From RGIG250 sp964540025 (GTDB taxonomy: Bacteria > Bacillota > Negativicutes > Selenomonadales > Selenomonadaceae): 32,353 bases of DNA. Location of the stretch: contig CAZIKQ010000017.1 of NCBI GenBank assembly GCA_964540025.1, positions 1 through 32,353 of the forward strand, given 5' to 3'. The notes under the pieces were generated by a model that was not told the DNA's origin, ran no database searches, and worked only from the letters and a program-made list of their open reading frames with translations. Below are positions 1 to 8,501 of the stretch, piece by piece; the stretch's first letter is position 1; each line of letters opens with the position of its first letter. A program made the position numbers and the translations under genes.

Positions 1-54
1 CTCACTAAATTCGTCCATCGTTTCACTCGGACTCATTAAGTGAGTTAGTCAAGC

Positions 55-138
55 CGGAGGGGTGATAAAGAAATCTAATTGCTGGCTTATCTACACCCCT
101 CAGGCGGCTTCGCCGCCAGCTCCCCTCAATGGGAGCCA
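55..138 (+). repeat. Partial copy of dispersed palindromic repeat
   Basis: The block begins CCGGAGGGGTGA, has a short variable spacer, and continues with CACCCCTCAGGCGGCTTCG and a GCTCCCC...GGGAGCC palindrome. The same modules in the same order occur at 23630-23715 and, on the other strand, at 16980-17100. Only the right half of the element is present here. It lies downstream of the importer operon terminator. Confidence 0.75.
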
Positions 139-170
139 ATTAAACGAATTAGAAGTTACCGGCAAGGTAA

Positions 171-217
171 AACGGGGTCGGCCCACGATCTCCCGATCGC
201 GGGCCGGCCCCGTTTTT
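171..217. terminator. Strong hairpin terminator after importer operon
   Basis: A long GC-rich inverted repeat (AACGGGGTCGGCCC paired with GGGCCGGCCCCGTT) is flanked by A and T runs on both sides. It lies just past the stop codon of the last gene of the minus-strand importer operon and could work in both directions. Confidence 0.8.
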
Positions 218-226
218 ATTTACTTC

Positions 227-1306
227 TTATTCTTTTTCCCGGTACCAGAAGGGACGGAGCAGCTTGATAGCCGCGGTGTCTCCCACCTCCGGCCCCGGGT
301 CCCGGCGGCCCTTCTGCGCTCGCATCAGCTGCTCGCCGACCTTGAGCTGGTAGTCGATGATTTCACCCAGATAAGCCTTACGGGTGACAACCCCCTTGAT
401 GGACTCCGGTTCGTCGTTGGCCACGAAGTCGATTTCCGAGGGACGGCTGGCCAGGGACAGGGTCCCTTCTCCCTTCAGGTCATCGGGAACCGCCCAATGA
501 TCGGGAATCGGACATCCACCGGCGACGGCGGCCTTTCCCCCATCGTTGCCCACGGTCAGGAAGTTGGACAGGCCGATAAAGCTGAAGACGAATTTATTGG
601 CCGGATGGTTGTAGATATTCAGCGGCGTATCGATCTGCTGAACTACCCCCAGCTTCATGACGAGGATCCTGTCCGACAGGGCCATCGCCTCAGACTGGTC
701 ATGGGTCACGTAGATAATGGAGAAGCCATACTTCTGCTGCAAGTCCTTTATCTCGAACCGCATTTCCTCCCGAAGATGGGGGTCCAGGGAGGACAGGGGC
801 TCGTCCAAAAGCATTACGTCCGGATTGATGGCCAGGGCCCGAGCCAGGGCTACCCGCTGCTTACCGCCGCCGGACAGGAAATCCGGGGATTCGTCCTTGG
901 CTTTCAGCAGGTTGGTGGCCCGCAGGGCGTCGGTGGTCCGGCGGTCTATCTCCCCCGCCTCGAGATTTCTTATGCGGAGGGGGAAGGCCACGTTCTCATA
1001 AACCGAGAGGTGGGGCCAGACGGCGAAGGCCTGGAAAACCATGCCAAAGTTCCGCTTCTCCGGGGGGAGATAATGGTTTTTCTTCGGGGAGGAAAGCAGG
1101 TTGTCCCCAACCCAGACCTCCCCCTCGGACAAATCCTCAAAGCCTGCAACCATGCGGAGCGTGGTAGTCTTGCCGCAGCCGGAAGGACCCAGCATGGAGA
1201 AGCACTCCCCCTTGCCGATGTTGTAGGAGAGATTATCAACGGCAGTAACATCGCCGAAGCGCTTTGTAACGTTTACAAGGCGTACATATTCAGATTCCGA
1301 AGCCAT
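227..1306 (-). CDS. ABC importer ATPase, Fbp/Pot type (second copy)
   Basis: Cytoplasmic ATPase subunit (359 aa) of a binding-protein-dependent importer. It has Walker A GPSGCGKTTT, a Q-loop region QAFAVWPH, Walker B VMLLDEPLSSLD and the H-loop VTHDQSEAM, followed by a C-terminal TOBE-like domain from about residue 245. The ABC signature reads LSGGGKQRVALARAL, where G and K replace the usual QQ, a mild deviation from the sister ATPase at 3002-4108. I start it at the ATG at 1306 because GGAAGG lies 8 bases upstream; a GTG at 1315 sits too close to that site. It follows the permease stop by one base and is the last gene of the operon. The two ATPases may form a heterodimer, or one may be a diverged duplicate. 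The substrate cannot be told from this protein. Confidence 0.9.
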   Translation of the reverse strand: MASESEYVRLVNVTKRFGDVTAVDNLSYNIGKGECFSMLGPSGCGKTTTLRMVAGFEDLSEGEVWVGDNLLSSPKKNHYLPPEKRNFGMVFQAFAVWPHLSVYENVAFPLRIRNLEAGEIDRRTTDALRATNLLKAKDESPDFLSGGGKQRVALARALAINPDVMLLDEPLSSLDPHLREEMRFEIKDLQQKYGFSIIYVTHDQSEAMALSDRILVMKLGVVQQIDTPLNIYNHPANKFVFSFIGLSNFLTVGNDGGKAAVAGGCPIPDHWAVPDDLKGEGTLSLASRPSEIDFVANDEPESIKGVVTRKAYLGEIIDYQLKVGEQLMRAQKGRRDPGPEVGDTAAIKLLRPFWYREKE

Positions 1307-1307
1307 G

Positions 1308-3005
1308 TTACTCACCTTCCTTCTTTGTCAGCTTGTTGATGATGGTCTGCCCCACCACGATGATGATGAGGGCGATACCGGCCAGGGCCGCGGACATAAC
1401 CGTCTCTCCATCCTCATTGAGGGTGTAAATGGCCACGCCGATGGTCCGGGTGGTAGGCGCGTAAAGCATGATGGAGACGGTGAGCTCACGGAGGGCCGGC
1501 AGGAAAATCAGGAAGAAGGCCGCCAGCATACCGGGCCGCACCAAGGGGATAACGATGTCCCGCAGGGACTGCCACATGGTAGCGCCGCAGGAGCGGGCCG
1601 CCTCCACCAGGGAATCGTGAACCTGCTCCAAAGCCGCCGAGTTGGCTTTCAGGGAGAAGGCCATGTAGCGGGCGATGTAGGCCACCAGAATGATCCACAC
1701 GGTATTGTAGAGATTGATGCCGAACTGGCCGCTCCAGGCCAGAATAACGCCGAGAGCGATAACGGACCCCGGCACGGAGAAGGGCAGCATGCCCAAAAAT
1801 TCCAGGATGCCCTTGCCCCGAACGTTCATCTTGACGATAACGTAGGAAATCATCACGCCGGCAAACATGGTGATGATAGCCGCCGTAAAGCCCAGCCAGA
1901 CGCTGTTGAAGATGGCGTCCTTGGTAACCTGAAAGTCAAAGAGGATGAACTTGTAGTTATCAAGGGACAGATTTTCCGGCGTAAAGGGCAGGCCGTAGGT
2001 GGAGAGACCGCCCACCAGGAAAATCACTACCGTCGGCAGGATGATGGTGAAACCGATGTAGAGGAAGCAGAAAATCAAGAGCGGCCAGCGCAATCCCCGG
2101 AGCTTCAGCTCCATGGGGCGGAATGACTTACCGCCGATGATCTGGTAGTGGCCGGAGCCGAGGATTTTCCGCTGGGCCCAGATGATCAGGGCCGCGCTGA
2201 TGACCAGCACCGTAGCCAGAATAGTGCCGGTGCGGATGGAGGCGAAGCTTCCGGCGGACTGGTGGATGCGCTCATAAATCAGCGTCGGAATATTGTAAAT
2301 GCCGTTTTCGATGCCCAGCACCGCCACAGTCCCGAAGTGGGCCATGGAGTAAAGCATTATCAGGAGCGCGCCGGAGAGGATGGAGGGCAGGACCAGCGGG
2401 ATAGTGATCTTTCTGGTAATGGTGAACAGTCCCGCGCCGGAGATCCGGGCCGACTCCTCCAGGGTGGGGTCCATGCGCTCAAGGGCGCCGCAGACCTGAA
2501 TGAAGACGAAGGGGAACAGGTACATTACTTCAACTGCACTGATGCCCCAGTAGGTATAAATGTTGAAAATCGGGCCCTCAAAGCCGAAATTTTCAATAAA
2601 GAACCGGTTGATAAAGCCCGCGTTAGGCGAAAGGAGCATCTTCCAGGCCAATGCTCCGATGAAGGACGGGAGCATGAAGGGAACCAGGAACATACTCTTC
2701 ATGAAGGACTTATAAGGAAGATCCGTGCGGGTAACCAGCCAGGCGAAGAACGTGCCCACGATGGTAGAGCCAACGGTGGTGCCGCCGGCGATGATCAGGG
2801 AGTTCATCAGGGCCTGGAATATTTCATCCTCTTCCCACAATACCTTCAGGGCATTGGCAAATTCAAAGTGATCCTCCACCCAGACCGCGTTGAAGAAAAT
2901 AAGCAGTACCGGGAAGGCCACCACGATCACGAGGATGGCGATGGAAATAAAGAGGATGACCTGAGCAACCCCGAAGGAGCTGCTGTTTTTCACTGTGCCG
3001 TTCAT
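1308..3005 (-). CDS. Fused two-domain ABC permease, FbpB type
   Basis: Inner-membrane permease of 565 aa, the length expected for FbpB-like proteins in which two MetI-type permease domains are fused. An N-terminal membrane helix (about residues 15-40) is followed by two similar blocks of helices, roughly 60-290 and 345-560. The EAA-type loops are visible in EESARISGAGLFTITRKIT and EAARSCGATMWQSLRDIVI. The ATG overlaps the stop of the upstream ATPase gene by four bases, so the two are translationally coupled. The family moves ferric iron, thiamine, spermidine-like solutes or aminophosphonates; the sequence alone does not decide which. Confidence 0.9.
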   Translation of the reverse strand: MNGTVKNSSSFGVAQVILFISIAILVIVVAFPVLLIFFNAVWVEDHFEFANALKVLWEEDEIFQALMNSLIIAGGTTVGSTIVGTFFAWLVTRTDLPYKSFMKSMFLVPFMLPSFIGALAWKMLLSPNAGFINRFFIENFGFEGPIFNIYTYWGISAVEVMYLFPFVFIQVCGALERMDPTLEESARISGAGLFTITRKITIPLVLPSILSGALLIMLYSMAHFGTVAVLGIENGIYNIPTLIYERIHQSAGSFASIRTGTILATVLVISAALIIWAQRKILGSGHYQIIGGKSFRPMELKLRGLRWPLLIFCFLYIGFTIILPTVVIFLVGGLSTYGLPFTPENLSLDNYKFILFDFQVTKDAIFNSVWLGFTAAIITMFAGVMISYVIVKMNVRGKGILEFLGMLPFSVPGSVIALGVILAWSGQFGINLYNTVWIILVAYIARYMAFSLKANSAALEQVHDSLVEAARSCGATMWQSLRDIVIPLVRPGMLAAFFLIFLPALRELTVSIMLYAPTTRTIGVAIYTLNEDGETVMSAALAGIALIIIVVGQTIINKLTKKEGE

Positions 3006-4108
3006 TCGAGAATCGCCCCCTTCAGTTTTTCTGCCTCGAACCAGTGGAGATCAAGGAAGCTGATATAGCATTCGTCCCCGGCCTTAAACAGCAGGTTCTC
3101 GCTGATGGCCCGATGGGTCTCCAGATTGGTGCGGAGGGTAGTCCCGTCGATCTCCACCAGGTAGTCCATCATGGCTCCCAGGAAGTTGGCCCGGCGGATC
3201 ACACCCTTCAGGGTCTTTCCCGGTTCGGCGGCCCGGGAAATCTTTACGTCGGAAGGCCGGAAGCCCGCTACCCAGTCAACCACCCCCCCGGAATTTTCCG
3301 GTTGCTGCCAGAGAACCTCCTGACTGCCGGTACCGGCCAGATACCGGCCGCCGTCCAGGCGGGCGGCCAGGAAGTTGGCGATGCCCATAAAGTTGAAGAC
3401 AAAGGGATTCACAGGCTGCTCGAAAATCTCGTAGGGAGTGCCGATCTGCTGGATGACGCCCTTATCGTTCATTATGGCCACCCGGTCGGAGATGGCCAGG
3501 CCGATTTCCTGGTCATGGGTAACGTAAAGAACCGTTACTCCCAGCTTCCGCTGAAGCTCCTTGATCTCGAAGCGCATTTCCTCCCGGAGGTTGGCGTCAA
3601 GGTTGGCGATAGGCTCGTCCAGCAGCAGGAGATTTGGCTTGGCTACCAGGGCCCGGGCCAGGGCGACGCGCTGCTGCTGGCCGCCGGACAGCTCGGAGGG
3701 GAAGCGCTTCTCCAGACCGCGCATGGCCACCAGATCCACCATCTCCATTACCCGCTGCTCAATCTCCCCCTTGGGGCGCTTGGCAATTTTCAGGGGGTAC
3801 GCGATGTTTTCAAAAACCGTCATATGCGGCCATACGGCATAGTCCTGGAACACGACCCCGATCGCCCGGTTCTCCGGGGGGACGTTAAGGCGCTCCGCCG
3901 GATCGGCGACCAGGGTTTCGTCAATGTAGAGCTTTCCTGCGTCCGGCACTTCAAAGCCGGCGATCAGGCGGAGCAATACAGTTTTCCCACAGCCTGACGG
4001 TCCCAACAGGGTGAAGCATTCGCCCTTGTGGATATCCAGCGTCAAATCATTCAGGACATGGTGGTCGGCATATGCTTTTGAAACCCCCTCAATATGGATA
4101 AAATCCAT
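3002..4108 (-). CDS. ABC importer ATPase, Fbp/Pot type (first copy)
   Basis: Cytoplasmic ATPase of 368 aa. It has Walker A GPSGCGKTVLL, a Q-loop in QDYAVWPHMTV, a canonical signature LSGGQQQRVALARAL, Walker B LLLLDEPIANLD, the switch histidine in VTHDQEIGL and a C-terminal TOBE-like region. The start is set by AGGAGG seven to eight bases before the ATG. It is the first gene after the hairpin that follows the binding-protein gene, and it is coupled to the permease by an ATGA-type overlap. Its core sequence is similar to that of the second ATPase of the operon, which suggests an old duplication. Confidence 0.92.
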   Translation of the reverse strand: MDFIHIEGVSKAYADHHVLNDLTLDIHKGECFTLLGPSGCGKTVLLRLIAGFEVPDAGKLYIDETLVADPAERLNVPPENRAIGVVFQDYAVWPHMTVFENIAYPLKIAKRPKGEIEQRVMEMVDLVAMRGLEKRFPSELSGGQQQRVALARALVAKPNLLLLDEPIANLDANLREEMRFEIKELQRKLGVTVLYVTHDQEIGLAISDRVAIMNDKGVIQQIGTPYEIFEQPVNPFVFNFMGIANFLAARLDGGRYLAGTGSQEVLWQQPENSGGVVDWVAGFRPSDVKISRAAEPGKTLKGVIRRANFLGAMMDYLVEIDGTTLRTNLETHRAISENLLFKAGDECYISFLDLHWFEAEKLKGAILE

Positions 4109-4191
4109 TTTGGGTTCCTCCTAAACGCATTTGCTGCAAACCAAAAAACTGGTTTCGCAGACAAAACAGTATTTTACCTTTCTTTTTACTT

Positions 4192-4227
4192 AAAAAACGG
4201 CGACGGAACATAACTGTTCCGCCGCCG
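4192..4227 (-). terminator. Intra-operon hairpin and T run after binding-protein gene
   Basis: CGGCGACGGAACA and TGTTCCGCCGCCG form a perfect 13-bp stem with a TAAC loop. On the minus strand the stem is followed by six T. It lies between the lipoprotein gene and the first ATPase gene and would act as a partial terminator or RNA-stabilising hairpin, giving more binding protein than transporter. That arrangement is common in ABC importer operons. Confidence 0.82.
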
Positions 4228-4238
4228 CAGTACCGGCC

Positions 4239-5282
4239 TTACTTCTTGCCGATAATCTCGGTGAATTGCTTGATCGTGTCAGCCTTCTTCGGCAGAATCT
4301 CGGTATAGTTTACCTTAATGCCGCGCTCAGCAGCTTCCTTCGGAGTCGGCAGGCCGAACTTCTCAGGGACAGTTACGTCAGAGCGAACAGGAATGGTACC
4401 TTCATTGGCAACAACCTGCTGTGCTTCCTTGCCGAGGAGATAGTCAACGAATTTCTTGGCCAGATCGATATGGCTGCCGCCCTTGAAGATAGCTACCGGG
4501 CTGGGTACTACCAGAAGCTCGGGCGGATAGCAGAGGGCCAGCTTTGCGCCCTTCTTGATCTTGCTGTTGGTGATGTAGTCGACGGCGAGGCTGGCGGAAA
4601 GCTCACCGGAGGAGGTGTCGTCGATAACCTGACCGGAGCCCTTACCGATGCGGGCGCCGTTGTCATGGAGCTTATGGAAGAAGTCCCAGCCGAACTGCTT
4701 CTCCAGGAGGGCTACAGACATATAGCTGGTGCCGGAGAGAGCCGGGTCGGCAATACCAAAAGCCTTGTTGTATTCAGGCTTCAGGAGGTCAGACCACTGG
4801 GTGGGTTTCTCCTTGATCTTGGTGGTGTTGATTACGATGCCGAGGGTGCCGAGACGGGCGGCAGTGAAGCTTCCGTCGTAGTCGTCGAAGGGGTTGATGA
4901 GTTCCTTCAGGTTGGTGGGCTTGTAATTCTCAAGGATACCTTCCTTCTTCATGGCATAGAAGTCAGGAACCTCACTGGTCCAGATAACGTCAGCCAGGAT
5001 CTTGCCGCTCTGACGCTCGGCGGCGATCTTCGCCATGAGCTTGCCGGCGCCGGCGGACTGATAGTCAACGTCCACGCCGGGGTTTGCCTTCTTGAAGCCT
5101 TCCACGATGGGCCCGATGAGGGATTCCTTCATGGAGGTGTAAATCACCAGCTTCTTGCCGTTATCGGCCGCCTGTTTGCCGGAGCCGGATCCCGCCGGTT
5201 TCGCCGGGCCGCCGCCGCAGGCTGTCAGCAGAAGGGACAGCAGCGCGATGGCCACGCAGAGGAGAATGTTTTTTTTCTTCAT
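4239..5282 (-). CDS. Periplasmic solute-binding lipoprotein, iron/phosphonate type
   Basis: Extracytoplasmic binding protein (347 aa) that captures the ligand for the downstream permease. The N-terminus MKKKNILLCVAIALL is a signal peptide ending in the lipobox LLTAC, followed by a Gly/Ser/Lys-rich linker. The mature part opens with KLVIYTSMKESLIGPI, which is typical of family 1 binding proteins of the FbpA/FutA/PhnS kind. I do not see the tandem tyrosines that would identify a classical ferric-ion FbpA, so an organic or phosphonate ligand remains possible. The start is the ATG at 5282; an earlier in-frame GTG overlaps the AAGGAG ribosome binding site. It is the first gene of the four-gene operon. 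Confidence 0.88.
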   Translation of the reverse strand: MKKKNILLCVAIALLSLLLTACGGGPAKPAGSGSGKQAADNGKKLVIYTSMKESLIGPIVEGFKKANPGVDVDYQSAGAGKLMAKIAAERQSGKILADVIWTSEVPDFYAMKKEGILENYKPTNLKELINPFDDYDGSFTAARLGTLGIVINTTKIKEKPTQWSDLLKPEYNKAFGIADPALSGTSYMSVALLEKQFGWDFFHKLHDNGARIGKGSGQVIDDTSSGELSASLAVDYITNSKIKKGAKLALCYPPELLVVPSPVAIFKGGSHIDLAKKFVDYLLGKEAQQVVANEGTIPVRSDVTVPEKFGLPTPKEAAERGIKVNYTEILPKKADTIKQFTEIIGKK

Positions 5283-5366
5283 ACCTTTCGTCACTCCTTA
5301 AAAAATTTTACCACTCCTTCAGGGCTTGTCCGCCCAAACCCCTTCGGAGTAAAATTACTTGCTTAG

Positions 5367-5394
5367 ATTATAGCAAAAGCTATTAAAAATACAA
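5367..5394 (-). promoter_or_regulatory. Promoter of the importer operon
   Basis: On the minus strand TTGTAT and TATAAT are separated by 16 bases, about 85 bases upstream of the lipoprotein start. The spacing is ordinary, unlike the 19-bp promoters of the tetrapyrrole locus, so this operon is probably not in the same regulon. Confidence 0.6.
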
Positions 5395-5438
5395 TAATTT
5401 TATGAAAAATTTCTGTGATTTTTCGTGGCTTTTTCCCG

Positions 5439-8093
5439 CTACCGAATTTCCGTATACTGGCAGAGGAGCCCGTTCAGAAACGGGCTGGGGCCGGTTCGCT
5501 TCCCGCTGGGCGACGCCTTCGGCCAGGAAATCGCCAGCTGCCTTTTGGCTCTGGTTATGGCCACGTAAAACAGCCGGGCCTCCTCCCCCATTTTCCGCTT
5601 TTTCTCGGGACCCTCCTTCAGCTTCTTCACGCTATACGGCGGAAACTGGCTATCGCTGGCTCCCGCCAGAAATACCCGCTCAAACTCCATGCCCTTGGCC
5701 TGATGAATCGTGATGACCGGTATCCGGGGCCGCTTCCTCAGCATCGCCTCCAGATTTCCGGCGGACAGCGCCGCCTGCCGCAGAAGGGCTTCTGCCGCCG
5801 CCCGGGGGGACAATGATCCGTCGTCCTCCTCCTGAGCCTTCAGGTAGAGATGGCGGAGATTGGCCAGATGATGACCCCGCTGATCATTTTTGTCCAATAC
5901 TTCGCAGCGTTTTTTCAGTCCCCACTCTGTGGCAATACAGGCTACCAACTGGCAGGGCCGGGAGGTTTTTGCCTTCTGCCGCAGCCGGCCGATCATCACG
6001 GCGGTTTTTTCCGTAAGCCGCCGGTATTTTTGGACGAAGGTCTCCCTGTCCCCCGCCAGGGGCTTGATTTTTTTCTCCAGGGCAAAAATCAGGCATTCCG
6101 CCGTGGCGCAGATGTCGTCGAAGGCGTCGTGGCTGGAGGCGTGCTTTACCCCGACGAATTCCCCGATAGTCCCCAGCTTGTGATTTTTCAGCTCCGGATA
6201 AAAGCGGCGGAAAATATCCAGGGTATCGTACACCGCCGGGCTGGCGGCCAGAGCTACCCCGGCCCGGGCGAAATGGAACTCCAGTATGGCCAGGTCAAAG
6301 TACACATTGTGCCCCGCCAGCACCGCACCCGCCGCAAACTCGTTGAAGTCCCGGAAAACCTCCGCCGCCGGGTCCCCCTTTTCGGCCAAAAATTCATCGG
6401 TAAAGCCGTGGACATTCACGGAATCTCCTACCAGCCGCCCTTCTGACGGGCGAATGAACCGGCAGAATTTATCCAGCGTCCGGCCCCGGCCGTCAATGCG
6501 GATGGCCGCCAGCTGGATCACCTCATCCCTGTCCGTATTCAGCCCGGTGGTCTCCGTGTCCAGCACCACCACATTCCCGGCGGTCAGGGCCCCGGTCAGA
6601 AGGGCGTAGGGTTCCCCGGCGGAAAGGGTGAGGGGCTCAAAGAAATCCCCCAGCTTCAGCCCCGCCGCCGCCACCTCCGGAGCGGTGAGCTTTTCCAACG
6701 TTCCCTCCCCGATGCCAGGAAAATAATTTTTCGCCAGACGGCGGCAGCTCTCATCGTCCCCCCGCCGGAAGGCCAGGCTCATAAAGGCCAGCGCGTCCTT
6801 TATTTCCCCATGGCGGAAGAAGCGGAACTCATCGATGAGGCTGAAGGGGATAGGCTCTTGTCCCGGGCGCCTTCTCAGCCCCTCCGCCTCCAGATAAAGG
6901 GTCATTCTCTCATTCTGCCGGTTGCTTCTGGTGAGGATCGCCGTCCGGCTGTATTCCCCGACCGGCAGGTCCAGCTCCTCCAGCTGGCGGTATATCCAAC
7001 CGGCTTCGGCCGTTTCCGACTCCGCTTCGTGCAGGATTATTAGCTCCTCGTCCAGACAGTCTCCCGCCGCCTCCGCCGGGATTAACGGATAAACGCTGCT
7101 GCCGCCCCCCAGCTCCCGCAGGTAATCGTTAGCCGCCTTTATCAGCAGGGGCGTAGCCCGGTAATTCTCCGTAAGGACGATTTCCACCGGCGAAAAGCTC
7201 TGGCGGAAGGCCTCGATCACGGCGGCGGGATTTGAGCCCCGCCATTCGTAAATCGTCTGGAAGAAATCTCCCGCCAGCAGGATCTTCGCCCCGCCGAAAA
7301 GCCGGGCCAGCAGATTGTACTCCGTTTCGCTCAGATCCTGGGCCTCGTCAATAGAAATAAAATCCCACCGCAGGCTCCGGGCAGCGTCCGGATCTCCCAG
7401 CAGCTGGCGGCAGCGGATAAGCAGGTCGTTGTAATCAAGGAGTTTCGACCGGGCCAACAGCTCATCGTAGCGGCCCACCAGCCTGGCTCCCGCCTCCGGG
7501 GGAATTTCCGCCAGGCCCGCCGCCGGTTTATACCCGTTGGCCTCTACCGCCGTGGCCTCCAGCAGCCGCTGTCTTTCCCGCTGTTGAAGGATTTCCAGAG
7601 CCAGCCGGTAAGCCGTCCGGTCGTCAGCCGTATCGAAGATGTCATATTTGAGCCGGGCTTCCTTTATCAGCGCCACCACATTCAGCAGCGCCTGTAAGGG
7701 CTCCGTCCGGCCGGGGGCCGCCTGCCGCAGAATCTCTCCAGAATCCTCCTCATCAGCCACCCCGAAGTCTCCCGGGATGTCCCCGGCGGCGCCTTTTCCG
7801 GCCCAGGATTTCAGCAGCCGATAGCAAAAGCCGTGGATGGTGACGATCTCCACCCGGCTGGCTTCCTCTCCGACTGCCCTGGCCACCCGTTCCTTCATCT
7901 CCCGGCAGGCCTTGTTGGTGAAGGTCAGGCACAGAATCCGCTCCGGCCGGGCCCGGTTATTCTTTATTATCCCGGCTACCCGCAGAGCCAGGGTATTGGT
8001 CTTGCCGGTTCCGGCCGGAGCCATCAGCAGGATATTGTCCATCAAATTTTCTACGACTCTCAACTGCTCCCGATTAAGTTTTATCTTCTCCAT
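5439..8093 (-). CDS. UvrD-type DNA helicase with inserted DEDDh exonuclease domain
   Basis: Superfamily 1A helicase of 884 aa. Helicase motifs run in order: motif I MAPAGTGKTNT near residue 25, motif II DEAQDLSETEYN, motif III AGDFFQTIYEWRGSNP, motif IV LTENYRATP, motif V TIHQAKGMEFERV and motif VI VAITRAKRQLA. Between them, at about residues 505-675, sits a complete DnaQ-like 3'-5' exonuclease with ExoI LDTETTG, ExoII GHNVYFDLAIL and ExoIII SSHDAFDD, so the DEDDh catalytic set appears intact. The exonuclease falls where the mobile 2B region of UvrD/PcrA would be. It probably unwinds and trims DNA during repair. The start is the ATG at 8093, preceded by GAGGGA at good spacing; an ATG at 8135 has its AGGA too close. 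It appears to be a single-gene unit. Confidence 0.9.
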   Translation of the reverse strand: MEKIKLNREQLRVVENLMDNILLMAPAGTGKTNTLALRVAGIIKNNRARPERILCLTFTNKACREMKERVARAVGEEASRVEIVTIHGFCYRLLKSWAGKGAAGDIPGDFGVADEEDSGEILRQAAPGRTEPLQALLNVVALIKEARLKYDIFDTADDRTAYRLALEILQQRERQRLLEATAVEANGYKPAAGLAEIPPEAGARLVGRYDELLARSKLLDYNDLLIRCRQLLGDPDAARSLRWDFISIDEAQDLSETEYNLLARLFGGAKILLAGDFFQTIYEWRGSNPAAVIEAFRQSFSPVEIVLTENYRATPLLIKAANDYLRELGGGSSVYPLIPAEAAGDCLDEELIILHEAESETAEAGWIYRQLEELDLPVGEYSRTAILTRSNRQNERMTLYLEAEGLRRRPGQEPIPFSLIDEFRFFRHGEIKDALAFMSLAFRRGDDESCRRLAKNYFPGIGEGTLEKLTAPEVAAAGLKLGDFFEPLTLSAGEPYALLTGALTAGNVVVLDTETTGLNTDRDEVIQLAAIRIDGRGRTLDKFCRFIRPSEGRLVGDSVNVHGFTDEFLAEKGDPAAEVFRDFNEFAAGAVLAGHNVYFDLAILEFHFARAGVALAASPAVYDTLDIFRRFYPELKNHKLGTIGEFVGVKHASSHDAFDDICATAECLIFALEKKIKPLAGDRETFVQKYRRLTEKTAVMIGRLRQKAKTSRPCQLVACIATEWGLKKRCEVLDKNDQRGHHLANLRHLYLKAQEEDDGSLSPRAAAEALLRQAALSAGNLEAMLRKRPRIPVITIHQAKGMEFERVFLAGASDSQFPPYSVKKLKEGPEKKRKMGEEARLFYVAITRAKRQLAISWPKASPSGKRTGPSPFLNGLLCQYTEIR

Positions 8094-8248
8094 AAAAGTC
8101 CCTCGCAATGCCGGGAAAATTTTCTCCCGCTTCATTTCCTTTTAACGGTATTGTAAGACCATCTCCGCCAAACATAAAGTTTTTTATTTTTGCAAATTGC
8201 AATCCCAAATGTAACGCTATGCGCCGAAGAAGTGAAAAGGGGAAAGAG

Positions 8249-8341
8249 AAGAAGCCTCCCGTAGAGGAGCCGTCAGTGAAGCTGACTGAGGGGTGAAATA
8301 AATAAACCGCCCGGCTAATCCTTTCCCTCTGGCTTTCGCTC
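8249..8341 (-). repeat. Decayed copy of the dispersed palindromic repeat
   Basis: CCTCCCGTAGAGGAGCCGTC and AGCTGACTGAGGGGTGAAAT followed by CCCGGCTAATC match, with several changes, the block at 16985-17065. The flanking TTGTCGACAA end modules are not visible, so this is an old or partial copy. Confidence 0.65.
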
Positions 8342-8438
8342 CAAAATTCTAATTATCAGCCCCTATTCTCATGCAAAAAGAAAAGGCTGCCGCATGACAA
8401 AAAATCGTCAATTGCGAAAGCCTTTTGCGCGACCCATC

Positions 8439-8466
8439 TTGCGCTTTAATTATCTAATGATATAAT
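8439..8466 (+). promoter_or_regulatory. Promoter of the MerR-family regulator
   Basis: TTGCGC and TATAAT are separated by 16 bases, ending 35 bases before the MerR start. The spacing is ordinary and no GTATA-N5-TATAC dyad is present, so the regulator seems not to control itself through the operator type used by the locus. Confidence 0.6.
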
Positions 8467-8501
8467 ATGAATTTATTATCTTATTGTTAGGAGCTATCTT
8501 T

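Larger units (their letters stand above)
8094..8501. other. Divergent intergenic region with hairpin
   Basis: This 408-base stretch between helicase and MerR genes has no convincing gene. It holds a decayed repeat copy (8249-8341), an imperfect hairpin at about 8380-8428 (AAAAGGCT paired with AGCCTTTT, with inner ATGAC/GTCAATT pairing) and the promoter for the MerR gene. I could not find a convincing helicase promoter. Confidence 0.5.

Noticed and set aside
62..1339. Long plus-strand open frame over the second ATPase gene
   Set aside because: It is the complement of a clear ABC ATPase gene, has no recognisable domain and no ribosome binding site. The same holds for the other long plus-strand frames over the minus-strand genes (for example 1305-2126, 3044-3997, 4266-5366).
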